DNA from: Chitinivibrionia bacterium
Lineage (GTDB): Bacteria; Krumholzibacteriota; Krumholzibacteriia; WVZY01
Assembly: GCA_016208665.1 (NCBI GenBank)
Contig: JACQXT010000076.1
Location: 1-10,131 of the forward strand
Direction of reading: 5' to 3'
DNA: 10,131 nucleotides
Shown in pieces: positions 1-6,044 of this stretch. The notes below the pieces were generated by a model. The model was not told the origin of the DNA. It searched no databases and worked only from the letters and a program-made list of their open reading frames with translations. The position numbers were made by a program, and so were the translations under genes. Position 1 is the first letter of the stretch. Each line of letters begins with the position of its first letter.

Positions 1-1
1 C

Positions 2-532
2 ATCGCCGCCACCAACCGCGACCTGCCCATGATGATCGAACGCGGCGAGTTCCGCCGCGACCTGTTCTACCGCCTCAACGTGCTGGTGATCCCCGTGCCG
101 CCGCTGCGCGAACGGCGCGACGACATCCCCGCGTTGTGCGAACATTTTTTGGCGAAGTACTGCGCCGAAAACCGCCTGTCGCCCAAAAAACTTGGGCCGG
201 ACGCGCTGGCGCTGTTCATGGGCCACCCGTGGCCCGGCAACGTGCGGGAGTTGGAGAACACCATTGAGCGCGCGGTGGTCATGTGCGACGGCGACACGGT
301 CACCGCCCGCCACCTGCCGCCGGGTTTTTCCGCCGCGCCCGCCGCGCTTCACGCCAGCGGCAACGGCGGCGACGTCCACATCACCGCTCCGCTGGAGGAG
401 ATGGTCAACGACTTCGAGCGGCGCATCATCCTTAAGGCGCTGGAGGACAACGACTGGCGCCAGAACCGCGCGGCGGACGCCCTAGGCGTCACCGAGCGCA
501 GCATCTGGTACAAGATCAAGAAGCTGGGGATC
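2..532 (+). CDS. Sigma-54-dependent transcriptional activator, C-terminal part (NtrC family), truncated by window edge and joined to another protein
   Basis: This is the C-terminal part of an NtrC-type activator, which uses ATP hydrolysis to open sigma-54 promoters. The frame is open from base 2, so the N-terminus lies outside the window. Visible AAA+ landmarks are IAATNRDL (bases 2-25), FRRDLFYRLNV, PPLRERRDDIP and the sensor II segment WPGNVRELENTIERAVVM (near bases 230-285). A low-complexity linker follows, then a Fis-type helix-turn-helix, ending in ALGVTERSIWYKIKKLGI (bases 479-532). A regulator of this family should stop a few residues later. Instead the frame runs without interruption into an isomerase. 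GC is higher here than downstream (42 of 60 bases at 61-120 by hand count). The family call is secure; the signal sensed is unknown because the receiver or sensor region is missing. Confidence 0.9.
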
Positions 533-545
533 GGCGTGACCGACG
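527..545 (+). other. Join between activator and isomerase sequence
   Basis: Within this short interval the reading frame changes identity from the last residues of a Fis-type helix-turn-helix (KKLGI) to the first conserved residues of a SurA/PpiD N-domain (VTDDEI). There is no stop, start, ribosome site or membrane segment between them. The residues G-I-G-V could belong to either parent, so a short shared sequence may have mediated the join, in the genome or in the assembly. Confidence 0.75.
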
Positions 546-1990
546 ATGAGATTCGTTACTTCCTGCAGAATACGCCGCCGGCGGAGATTCAGCAGTATTT
601 CCTGGACAAGAACGGCAATTTCGACTTCCAGGCATACCAGACCGCCCTCAACAATCCCGAGATCGATTGGTCGAACCTCGAGAACCTCGCGAGGGAACGG
701 ATCCCCCTGCAGAAGCTCCAGACATACCTTCAAAACATGGTGCACGTGAGCACCGCGGAAGTCAGACGCGCCTACGAGGAACAGAACACGAGACTCTCCG
801 CAGCGTACGTCGAATTTCCGAGCAGGGCGAGCGACATCGGCGACTACGTTCCCGCGCCCGCCGACGTTCAATCCTACTATAACGAACACAAAGACGCGTA
901 CTCGGAGCCGGAGAAGGCGCGCCTCGAAATCGCCGCCATCGATATTCGGCCGACGGCGCGCGACATCGAATCGACCCGCTATAAGCTCGACCTGGTGCGG
1001 GAGCAGCTTCTCGCGGGCGAAGATTTTTCCGCGCTGGCGAAGAGCTACTCGGAAGCTCCGACGGCGGCATCGGGAGGAGAAACCGGTTTCATCAAGGCCG
1101 GCCAGCGCGATCAGGCGTACGTCGACGCCCTCCGTACGCTCGAGCCGGGCGCCATAAGCCCGCTCATCAAGACGAATACCGGATTCTATCTCGTTAAGCT
1201 GGTCGAAAAGAAATCCTCGCCCGAGGGAGGAGAGGAATTCAGCGGGCTGGAAATTTTCATGAAGATATCGCCCGGATTCGAAACGGCGGACTCCCTGCAG
1301 TCGGTGGCGGCACGTATTCTGACCAAGGCTCAGGAAGCGGGGCTGGCGAGCGCCGCCGCGGAATCCAATATCCCGCTGGCAACGCCGAAGCCGTTCATGA
1401 AGAACTATCCGATCGACGGAATCGGATTCGCGCCGAAACTCAGCGATTTCGCATTCTCGAGCAAAGCCGGAACCCTGAGCGCAGTGCTCAGGGACGAGAC
1501 GCATTTCTTCGTCGCACGCCTGGCGGAACGCATCCCCGCCTCGGTCAAACCGCTCGAAGAAGTGAAAGACGCCGTATCCCGCGAATTGGCGGAGAACAAG
1601 AAACGCGAGATAGCAAGGGAAAAGGCGCTTTCATTCTATCGCGAGGCAAAGGGAGGAGACTTCAACAGCGTCGCCGCGAAATACGGCATGGAAGCCAGGC
1701 AGCTGGCCGATTTCCATGTGAGCGACAACCTCGAAACCTTCGGAACGAACAGCATCGTGGCGACGGCCGCATTCTCCGTCAACGACATCACCCCTCCCGT
1801 GGAGAGCCGGGGATCCTACTTCGTGTTAAAGCTCCTCTCGCGCCAACCGTTCGATGCCGACGACTACCAGAAAAAAATGGCTTCGATCGGCGCGAGGCTG
1901 TACCAGGATAAGGTGCAGAAGTACGTCGCCTACTGGTATGAGCAGATGGAGAAGAAAAGCAAGGTGGAGGATTTCCGCCAGCAGCTCTAA
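533..1990 (+). CDS. SurA/PpiD-like peptidyl-prolyl cis-trans isomerase (parvulin), lacking its own N-terminus
   Basis: This is a periplasmic folding chaperone of the SurA/PpiD type. It starts abruptly at GVTDDEIRYFLQ, which matches the SurA_N-like helical region that normally follows an N-terminal signal or membrane anchor; no such hydrophobic segment is present. A rotamase (PPIC/parvulin) domain follows, at about bases 915-1210, with EDFSALAKSYSEAP, a GGETGFIKAG stretch and LEPGAISPLIKTNTGFYLVKLVE. A second, more divergent rotamase-like half and a charged helical tail end at the TAA of 1988-1990. The order chaperone-PPIase-degenerate PPIase resembles PpiD more than SurA. The piece is in frame with the upstream activator fragment, so the 653-codon frame beginning at the ATG of base 29 is a chimera of a cytoplasmic regulator and an exported chaperone. 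The gene is convergent with tatA. Family call is good; the exact subfamily is less sure. Confidence 0.85.
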   Translation, partial: GVTDDEIRYFLQNTPPAEIQQYFLDKNGNFDFQAYQTALNNPEIDWSNLENLARERIPLQKLQTYLQNMVHVSTAEVRRAYEEQNTRLSAAYVEFPSRASDIGDYVPAPADVQSYYNEHKDAYSEPEKARLEIAAIDIRPTARDIESTRYKLDLVREQLLAGEDFSALAKSYSEAPTAASGGETGFIKAGQRDQAYVDALRTLEPGAISPLIKTNTGFYLVKLVEKKSSPEGGEEFSGLEIFMKISPGFETADSLQSVAARILTKAQEAGLASAAAESNIPLATPKPFMKNYPIDGIGFAPKLSDFAFSSKAGTLSAVLRDETHFFVARLAERIPASVKPLEEVKDAVSRELAENKKREIAREKALSFYREAKGGDFNSVAAKYGMEARQLADFHVSDNLETFGTNSIVATAAFSVNDITPPVESRGSYFVLKLLSRQPFDADDYQKKMASIGARLYQDKVQKYVAYWYEQMEKKSKVEDFRQQL

Positions 1991-2092
1991 GCGCAGCGCG
2001 CGTGCGAGTCGCATCCTTATTCTCCGCCGCGATCAGCAGCGTGAAGCCGCCCCGAGAGCCACGGTGCGCGGATGGACTCGTCACATCGGGTT
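1991..2092. other. Convergent intergenic spacer without clear terminator
   Basis: About 100 bases separate the ends of the isomerase gene and tatA, which face each other. I looked for a stem-loop followed by T on either strand and found only very short GC-rich complementarity (such as CGCA at 1992-1995 and TGCG at 2003-2006) without a T-run. Termination here, if it happens, is not of a readable intrinsic type. Confidence 0.4.
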
Positions 2093-2311
2093 TCAGCCCT
2101 TCAGATCCTTGTCGGCTTTGTCATTGCCGTCGGTGTCCTGGGGTATTTCCTTCTGCACATCCTTGGCGGCCTTCTTGAACTTCTGTATCGACTTGCCCAG
2201 GGCCTCGGCGACTTCAGGCAGCTTGCGGGGCCCGAAGATAATCAAGACTATGAAGAATATGATCAGAAGTTCCGACCAGCCGAGCGGTCCTATCAACGCA
2301 TATGGATGCAT
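2093..2311 (-). CDS. tatA: Twin-arginine translocase subunit TatA
   Basis: TatA forms the pore-like oligomer that carries folded proteins across the inner membrane with TatC. The 72-residue product has the full family pattern: a short N-terminal transmembrane helix starting GWSELLIIFFIVLIIFGP, the hinge FGPRKLPE, an amphipathic helix (VAEALGKSIQKFKKAAKDV) and a charged, disordered tail. A glutamate near the start of the membrane helix (GWSE) and the short length favour TatA over TatB. Two ATG codons, at 2317 and 2311, are in frame (MHMHP). The Shine-Dalgarno sequence AAGGAGGG abuts the first directly but lies 6 bases before the second, so I chose 2311. The ribosome site overlaps the end of the upstream DUF4321 gene. 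It is the last gene of the minus-strand series. No tatC is visible. Confidence 0.92.
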   Translation of the reverse strand: MHPYALIGPLGWSELLIIFFIVLIIFGPRKLPEVAEALGKSIQKFKKAAKDVQKEIPQDTDGNDKADKDLKG

Positions 2312-2326
2312 GTGCATCCCTCCTTG

Positions 2327-2599
2327 TTACCAATACCATCGCAATAGCAGAAAAACGACAAAGATGCCTATGAGGCTCATCAGGTTCACCCGGAGCGAGA
2401 ACCCGAAGGTAAGACTGAACACAACCAGATTAACATGAACCGGGCCGACTTGCAGGTCGGTCGCATTGACAAATACGTCCCTGATCACCTTCCCCTCGGG
2501 AAGCAGAATGCCGATCACCTCGCCGGCGACCGTTCCGACAACGATGCCCAGGAACAATATCAATGTCACGATAGCGATCGACCGTCTCCGCGGGGCCAC
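2327..2599 (-). CDS. DUF4321 family small membrane protein
   Basis: This is a 90-residue integral membrane protein that matches my memory of the DUF4321 family, whose function is unknown. It has an arginine-rich start (VAPRRR), a first hydrophobic helix (IAIVTLILFLGIVVGTVAG), a short polar loop with EGKVIRD, and a C-terminal stretch containing the typical LTFGFSLRVNLMSLIG before a final helix ending in RWYW. The frame is open to a TTG at 2629, but AAGGAGGA sits 5 bases before the GTG at 2599, so 2599 is the better start. The stop (2327-2329) lies within the ribosome site region of tatA, so the two are probably translated from one message. Upstream is a 60-base AT-rich gap after the LytR_C gene. 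Family call is from sequence pattern only. Confidence 0.75.
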   Translation of the reverse strand: MAPRRRSIAIVTLILFLGIVVGTVAGEVIGILLPEGKVIRDVFVNATDLQVGPVHVNLVVFSLTFGFSLRVNLMSLIGIFVVFLLLRWYW

Positions 2600-2623
2600 A
2601 CGATCCTCCTTACCAGCCGACGT

Positions 2624-2655
2624 GTACAATCGAAAACAACAAATAAGAGTACAAT
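2624..2655. repeat. Two direct copies of GTACAAT, 25-base period
   Basis: The 7-base word GTACAAT (ATTGTAC on the minus strand) occurs at 2624-2630 and 2649-2655, in the AT-rich gap between the LytR_C gene and the DUF4321 gene. Start-to-start distance is 25 bases. It could be a pair of protein half-sites upstream of DUF4321-tatA, or chance in a short AT-rich stretch. I see no strong promoter that it would control. Confidence 0.35.
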
Positions 2656-2659
2656 ACCG

Positions 2660-3113
2660 TCATGGTCGGCGCAATCCCGAATCGGCGCTCAAACCCAGAT
2701 TCAATGCGCGATAATCCTCTCCGAGAACCAGCGTCGCATCGACCAGCGGCTCTTCTTGCAGCTGTTCGATAATATTCGTGCAATTGAGGTACTCGCCGAG
2801 CAATGCGATCTGGGGATTGGAGTTCCTGGCGAGGAGAACGGACTGGGCGTATATCTTATTCGTATTCCCCACTTTGAATACGTCGATTCCCATGTTTCTC
2901 AACCCGTCCGCCGCCCTGCCCGCCAGACCCTGCGTCCCGACGCCGTTCAGAACTCCCCGCGCCGTTTTCGCCGTCGTCGTGCTTCCAAAACAAACCATAG
3001 GTCACAGAAGCGGCGCAGAGAGCCAGCGCCAGGGCGGTCAGGAGCAGCAGCGTTCGCTGGATGAAACTCCCCCCGCGCCCTTTTTGTTTCTTCCGTTTCT
3101 TTCCCCGTTTCAT
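2660..3113 (-). pseudogene. LytR_C domain membrane-anchored protein, frame disrupted
   Basis: The gene starts at the ATG of 3113, with GGAGGG 4 bases upstream. It encodes a basic N-terminus (MKRGKKRKKQKGRGG) and one membrane helix (TLLLLTALALALCAASVTYG). The frame then fails: the continuation in the adjacent frame carries a LytR_C-type domain with RGVLNGVGTQGLAGRAADGL, then NMGIDVFKVGN and a final VDATLVLGEDY. Family members place this domain directly after a membrane anchor, so both pieces belong to one protein. Skipping one base between 2954 and 3001 would restore a 150-residue product. Three four-base homopolymers lie there (2955-2958, 2965-2968, 2987-2990), so a base-calling insertion is plausible. 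The domain is associated with cell-envelope proteins; its exact role is unknown. It lies 21 bases after the HIT gene. Confidence 0.8.
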
Positions 3114-3134
3114 CGATCCCTCCGAAATCGCCGG

Positions 3135-3611
3135 CTACTCGAAACTCTCGTGCAGCCTCTCATAGGTCTCGACAAGATCCTCCGAAATAACCCGAACCTC
3201 GCCGATGACGGTTTCAAAATTGGTGTCTCCCTGCCACCGCGGCACCAGGTGAACGTGCAGGTGCCCCTCGATCCCGGCTCCGGCGCTTTTTCCGAGGTTG
3301 GCGCCGATGTTGATGCCGTCGGGATTATACGCCGCGCGAACCGCCCGCTCCGTTCGCGCGAGCATCGACATCAGTTCGATATTCTCCTCGTCGGTCAGGT
3401 CGGCAATCCGCTCCACGTGCCGGCTGCAGACGACCATGACGTGGCCGCTCGTGTAGGGGTAAATATTGACCACCACGTACCAGTGTTTGCCTTTGTAAAT
3501 GATCCACGAATCGATCGTTGCATCCTTGCCCGCCAATCCGCAGAAGAGACACTCGTCGGTTCTGTTGCTTCGCAAGTATTCCGACCTCCATGGCGCGTAG
3601 ACTCGTTTCAC
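3135..3611 (-). CDS. HIT family nucleotide hydrolase/phosphorylase (Ap4A phosphorylase-like)
   Basis: This is a histidine-triad enzyme acting on nucleotide phosphoesters such as dinucleoside polyphosphates. The 158-residue protein has the start KRVYAPWRSEYL typical of the bacterial Ap4A phosphorylase/HIT branch. A CLFC pair (Cys21, Cys24) follows, which in relatives binds zinc, then NIYPYTSGHVMVV and the substrate-site stretch NIGANLGKSAGAG. The catalytic triad motif is HLHVHLVPRW (His117, 119, 121), followed by GDTNF. All landmarks are present, so it should be active. The start is a GTG at 3609-3611 overlapping the stop of the nucleotidyltransferase gene (GTGA), with GAGAGG about 9 bases upstream. 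Overlap implies translational coupling. The real substrate cannot be read from sequence. Confidence 0.9.
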   Translation of the reverse strand: MKRVYAPWRSEYLRSNRTDECLFCGLAGKDATIDSWIIYKGKHWYVVVNIYPYTSGHVMVVCSRHVERIADLTDEENIELMSMLARTERAVRAAYNPDGINIGANLGKSAGAGIEGHLHVHLVPRWQGDTNFETVIGEVRVISEDLVETYERLHESFE

Positions 3612-4275
3612 CGGGGTTTCCTCTCGAGATAATCGGCGACGCGCTCCAGCTCGGCTGCGGTGTTCACTCCCGCGACCTCCATCGGATCATCGACGCAGAA
3701 GGCCGCAACCGGTTGCTTCCGCCGCTGCAGGATCCCGATGACGTCGGTCAGATAGTATTCGCGCTGGGCGTTTTCGCTTCCGACATCCTTCAGTGTCTCA
3801 AAAAGAGAATGTTTGTCAAAGCAAAACAATCCTGAATTCACTTCGCCGATGCTCTTTTCTTCGGGGCCCGCGTCCTTCTCCTCCACGATCCTCAGGAGGG
3901 CACCCTCCGCATTCTTAATAATCCGGCCGTATCCGTGGTGCCCGGCTTCAGTCCGGGAACGTCGCCGTTCATGACGACGACGGTGCCTTCGAAATCCTCC
4001 AGGGCCCGCTCGCACTGCATTACGGCATGTCCGGTTCCCAGCAGTTCTTTCTGCAGTACGAACTCCACGGCCTTTCCCTTGCAGGCATTCATGACTTCGG
4101 CCGCCTTGAAACACACTACCACGCATATTCTCTCGGGCCGAACCGCTTGAACGGCGTCGATGACATAATCGATGAGATGCCGTCCGCCGGCCCGGTGAAG
4201 CACCTTCGGGATATCGGACTTCATCCGCTTACCCTGCCCCGCTGCGAGGACTATGGCGGCATGCGCTTTTTGCAT
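3608..4275 (-). pseudogene. GlmU-type sugar-nucleotide uridylyltransferase domain, with internal deletion and frame change
   Basis: This resembles the N-terminal pyrophosphorylase half of GlmU (UTP + GlcNAc-1-P to UDP-GlcNAc). The first frame (ATG at 4275) carries IVLAAGQGKRMKSDIPKVLH, QKELLGTGHAVMQ and VVVMNGDVPGLKPG. The adjacent frame resumes with GYGRIIKNAEG, RIVEEKDA, EVNSGLFCFD, AQREYYLTDVI and VAGVNTAAELERVADYL, then stops. Only 20 bases (3935-3954) separate GDVP from GYGRI, whereas E. coli GlmU has about 30 residues there. So roughly 70 or more bases are missing and the frame is broken. The two partial frames overlap by shadow sequence. Even if restored, the protein ends after the nucleotidyltransferase domain with no left-handed beta-helix acetyltransferase half, so it would be a stand-alone NTP transferase and its sugar is uncertain. 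The stop overlaps the start of the HIT gene. Confidence 0.85.
3941..3957. repeat. Short inverted repeat at the nucleotidyltransferase lesion
   Basis: CCCGG (3941-3945) and CCGGG (3953-3957) are perfect inverted arms around a 7-base loop. The hairpin covers most of the bases remaining between the two conserved blocks of the disrupted GlmU-type gene. A GC-rich hairpin at this spot could favour slippage or misassembly. It has no T-run and lies inside coding sequence, so it is not called a terminator. Confidence 0.4.
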
Positions 4276-4296
4276 AGTGTCTTACTTCCCGTGCCG

Positions 4297-4326
4297 AGTA
4301 TACCGTCGGATCACTCTCGGTAACAA
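4297..4326 (-). promoter_or_regulatory. Sigma-70-like promoter candidate before the nucleotidyltransferase gene
   Basis: In the 65-base gap between panC and the nucleotidyltransferase gene, the minus strand shows TTGTTA (4321-4326) and TATACT (4297-4302) with an 18-base spacer. These match the sigma-70 consensus boxes at 4 of 6 and 5 of 6 positions. It would give the distal genes (nucleotidyltransferase, HIT, LytR_C, DUF4321, tatA) their own transcript. It is a pattern match only; consensus rules may differ in this organism. Confidence 0.45.
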
Positions 4327-4340
4327 AAGGGTTCGGCCCG

Positions 4341-5216
4341 CTAGAACAGCATCGTTTCTCGTACGCCGTCCCGAACCTCGAGCACGATGTTGTCGATCAA
4401 CCTGGTCGATCCGATCCTGGCGGCTGCTGCGAGAAGGACTCTGCCGGCGACAGGATCGGTGGGAGAAAGATCCTCGGCATTCAGGAGTTCGACATACTCC
4501 GTCCCGAGAATTCCCGCACCCGTCAAATACCGGCGCACGGATTCGGTGATCGCGCGCGCCTCCCGTTCCCCCGACTCGAGGAGCGCTTTCCCGTGGCGCA
4601 GCCCCGCGTAAAGCCCCGCCGCCGCGGCCCGATCCTCCTTCGACAGGTACCGGTTTCTCGAACTGACTGCCAGACCGTCCGGCTCGCGCACGGTGGGGCA
4701 CAGGAGGATGGCGACCGGCATATTGAGCTGCCTGGCCATCTCCCTGATGATGATCGCCTGTTGGGCGTCCTTCTGGCCGAATACGGCAACGTGCGGTTCC
4801 ACGATATGGAACAGCTTCGCCACGACCGTTGCGACGCCTCTGAAGTGCCCCGCTCTGTGTTTCCCGCACAGAACGTCCGCCAAACAGCCGGCTTCGACCC
4901 ACACGCGCTGCTCGCGCTCGTACATTTCTCGAACGGACGGGAGGAACACGGCGTCGCATCCCCATTGAAGGAGACCGGCCGTATCCTCTTCCACCGGCCG
5001 GGGATACGCGTCGAAGTCCTCGGCCGGGCCGAATTGCGTGGGATTGACGAAAATGGAGGAGACGAGGATGCCCCCCTCGCGCCGGGCAATATCAATACAT
5101 GCCTTGTGACCCGCGTGCAGGGCCCCCATGGTCGGAACGAACGATACCTTCGATCCCCGTTTCCGCCCGGCGGCGAGGTACGTCCTGAGCTCGGAGATCG
5201 TCTGGAAAGACTTCAT
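4341..5216 (-). CDS. panC: Pantothenate synthetase (pantoate--beta-alanine ligase)
   Basis: PanC joins pantoate and beta-alanine using ATP, by a pantoyl-adenylate intermediate, in the cytoplasm. It is the last step of vitamin B5 synthesis. The 291-residue product has every diagnostic motif: the HIGH-type nucleotide site PTMGALHAGH (residues 28-37), FVNPTQFGPAEDF (57-69), LCGKHRAGHFRGV (116-128), FGQKDAQQ (146-153) and the KMSKS-like REPDGLAVSSRNRYLS (177-192). Length is typical. The ATG at 5216 follows the panB stop by 6 bases with only a weak ribosome site, which suggests coupling to panB. The stop is TAG at 4341-4343. The pair panB-panC is a common operon arrangement. Nothing looks damaged. 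Confidence 0.97.
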   Translation of the reverse strand: MKSFQTISELRTYLAAGRKRGSKVSFVPTMGALHAGHKACIDIARREGGILVSSIFVNPTQFGPAEDFDAYPRPVEEDTAGLLQWGCDAVFLPSVREMYEREQRVWVEAGCLADVLCGKHRAGHFRGVATVVAKLFHIVEPHVAVFGQKDAQQAIIIREMARQLNMPVAILLCPTVREPDGLAVSSRNRYLSKEDRAAAAGLYAGLRHGKALLESGEREARAITESVRRYLTGAGILGTEYVELLNAEDLSPTDPVAGRVLLAAAARIGSTRLIDNIVLEVRDGVRETMLF

Positions 5217-5222
5217 TGCAGC

Positions 5223-6044
5223 CTACGATGTATCGCCCGAGTAGCTGTGGTCTTCGTCGGGGAATTTCCCGTCCTTCACTTCCCGTATGTACTCCGAAAT
5301 CGCACGCGTGATGACGGCGCCGAGTTCCGCATAGCGTTTGACGAACCGGGGAGCGAACTCATCCAGCGTTCCGAGAAGATCGTTGATCACGAGAACCTGG
5401 CCGCCGCAATGCACGCCGGCTCCGATGCCTATGGTCGGAATGGAGAGTGATTCCGTTATCTTCCGTGCAAGTTGCCAGGGAATGCCTTCCAATACCATGC
5501 TGAAGCAGCCGATCTCTTCCAGGAACCGGGCTTCCTCGAATAGCTTGTCTGCGCTTTTCTGGTCCTTGCCCTGCACCCGGTATCCGCCGAACTGATGAAG
5601 CGACTGCGGAGTCAGGCCGATGTGCCCCATCACGGGGATATCCGCGTCGAGAATAGCTTTGATGACGGGCCCCATGCGCCGGCCGCCCTCGAGCTTGACG
5701 GCCTCCGCCCCGCCTTCTTTGACCAGCCTCCCCGCATTTCTGACGGCGTCTTCGACGCTCGCCTGGTAGCTCATAAACGGCAGGTCTCCAACGAGAAACG
5801 GCCGAAGCTTGGCGCGCGAAACGGCTTTAAGGTGGTGAATGACCTCTTCGATCGTCACGGGAAGCGTGTTTTCATACCCCAAGACGACCATTCCGAGGCT
5901 GTCGCCCACCAGCACCATGTCAACGCCCGCCCGATCCTCGAGAACGGCCGTTTGATAGTCGTACGCGGTGAGCATCGCAATCTTCTCGCCCCGCTTCTTC
6001 ATGTCGAGGAGGCTGCGAATGGTTATCTTATCCCGCTTGGTCAC
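5223..6044 (-). CDS. panB: 3-methyl-2-oxobutanoate hydroxymethyltransferase
   Basis: PanB transfers a one-carbon unit from 5,10-methylene-tetrahydrofolate to 2-oxoisovalerate, giving ketopantoate, the committed step to pantothenate. It is a metal-dependent (beta/alpha)8 barrel. In the 273-residue product I see GDSLG (Asp48) and GDLPF (Asp87) for the metal, AVKLEGG (Lys117, Glu119), GHIGLTPQS (140-148), the catalytic glutamate in LEGIP (Glu186) and GIGAG (206-210). These line up with E. coli Asp45, Asp84, Lys112, Glu114 and Glu181. The start is a GTG at 6044 overlapping the kinase stop (GTGA), with GGGAG 5 bases upstream. The use of a folate cofactor fits the nearby folB and folK. The gene is intact. 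Confidence 0.97.
   Translation of the reverse strand: MTKRDKITIRSLLDMKKRGEKIAMLTAYDYQTAVLEDRAGVDMVLVGDSLGMVVLGYENTLPVTIEEVIHHLKAVSRAKLRPFLVGDLPFMSYQASVEDAVRNAGRLVKEGGAEAVKLEGGRRMGPVIKAILDADIPVMGHIGLTPQSLHQFGGYRVQGKDQKSADKLFEEARFLEEIGCFSMVLEGIPWQLARKITESLSIPTIGIGAGVHCGGQVLVINDLLGTLDEFAPRFVKRYAELGAVITRAISEYIREVKDGKFPDEDHSYSGDTS

Noticed and set aside
482..1504. Long antisense frame (340 codons) opposite the isomerase
   Set aside because: Arginine-rich low-quality translation with no family motif, lying opposite a clearly conserved domain; typical shadow in GC-rich DNA.
527..1990. A new class of DNA-binding chaperone
   Set aside because: No export signal or linker is present at the join and the composition changes there; artefact or gene fusion by deletion is the simpler reading.
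1991..2010. GC-rich self-complementary stretch after the isomerase stop
   Set aside because: The stem is only about 4 pairs and there is no T-run, so I do not call a terminator.
2435..3064. Plus-strand frame opposite the LytR_C and DUF4321 genes
   Set aside because: No motif, and the minus-strand genes have domains, ribosome sites and gene order that explain the region.
4593..5450. Plus-strand frame of 285 codons across panC and panB
   Set aside because: It crosses two intact conserved genes on the other strand and shows no motif of its own.
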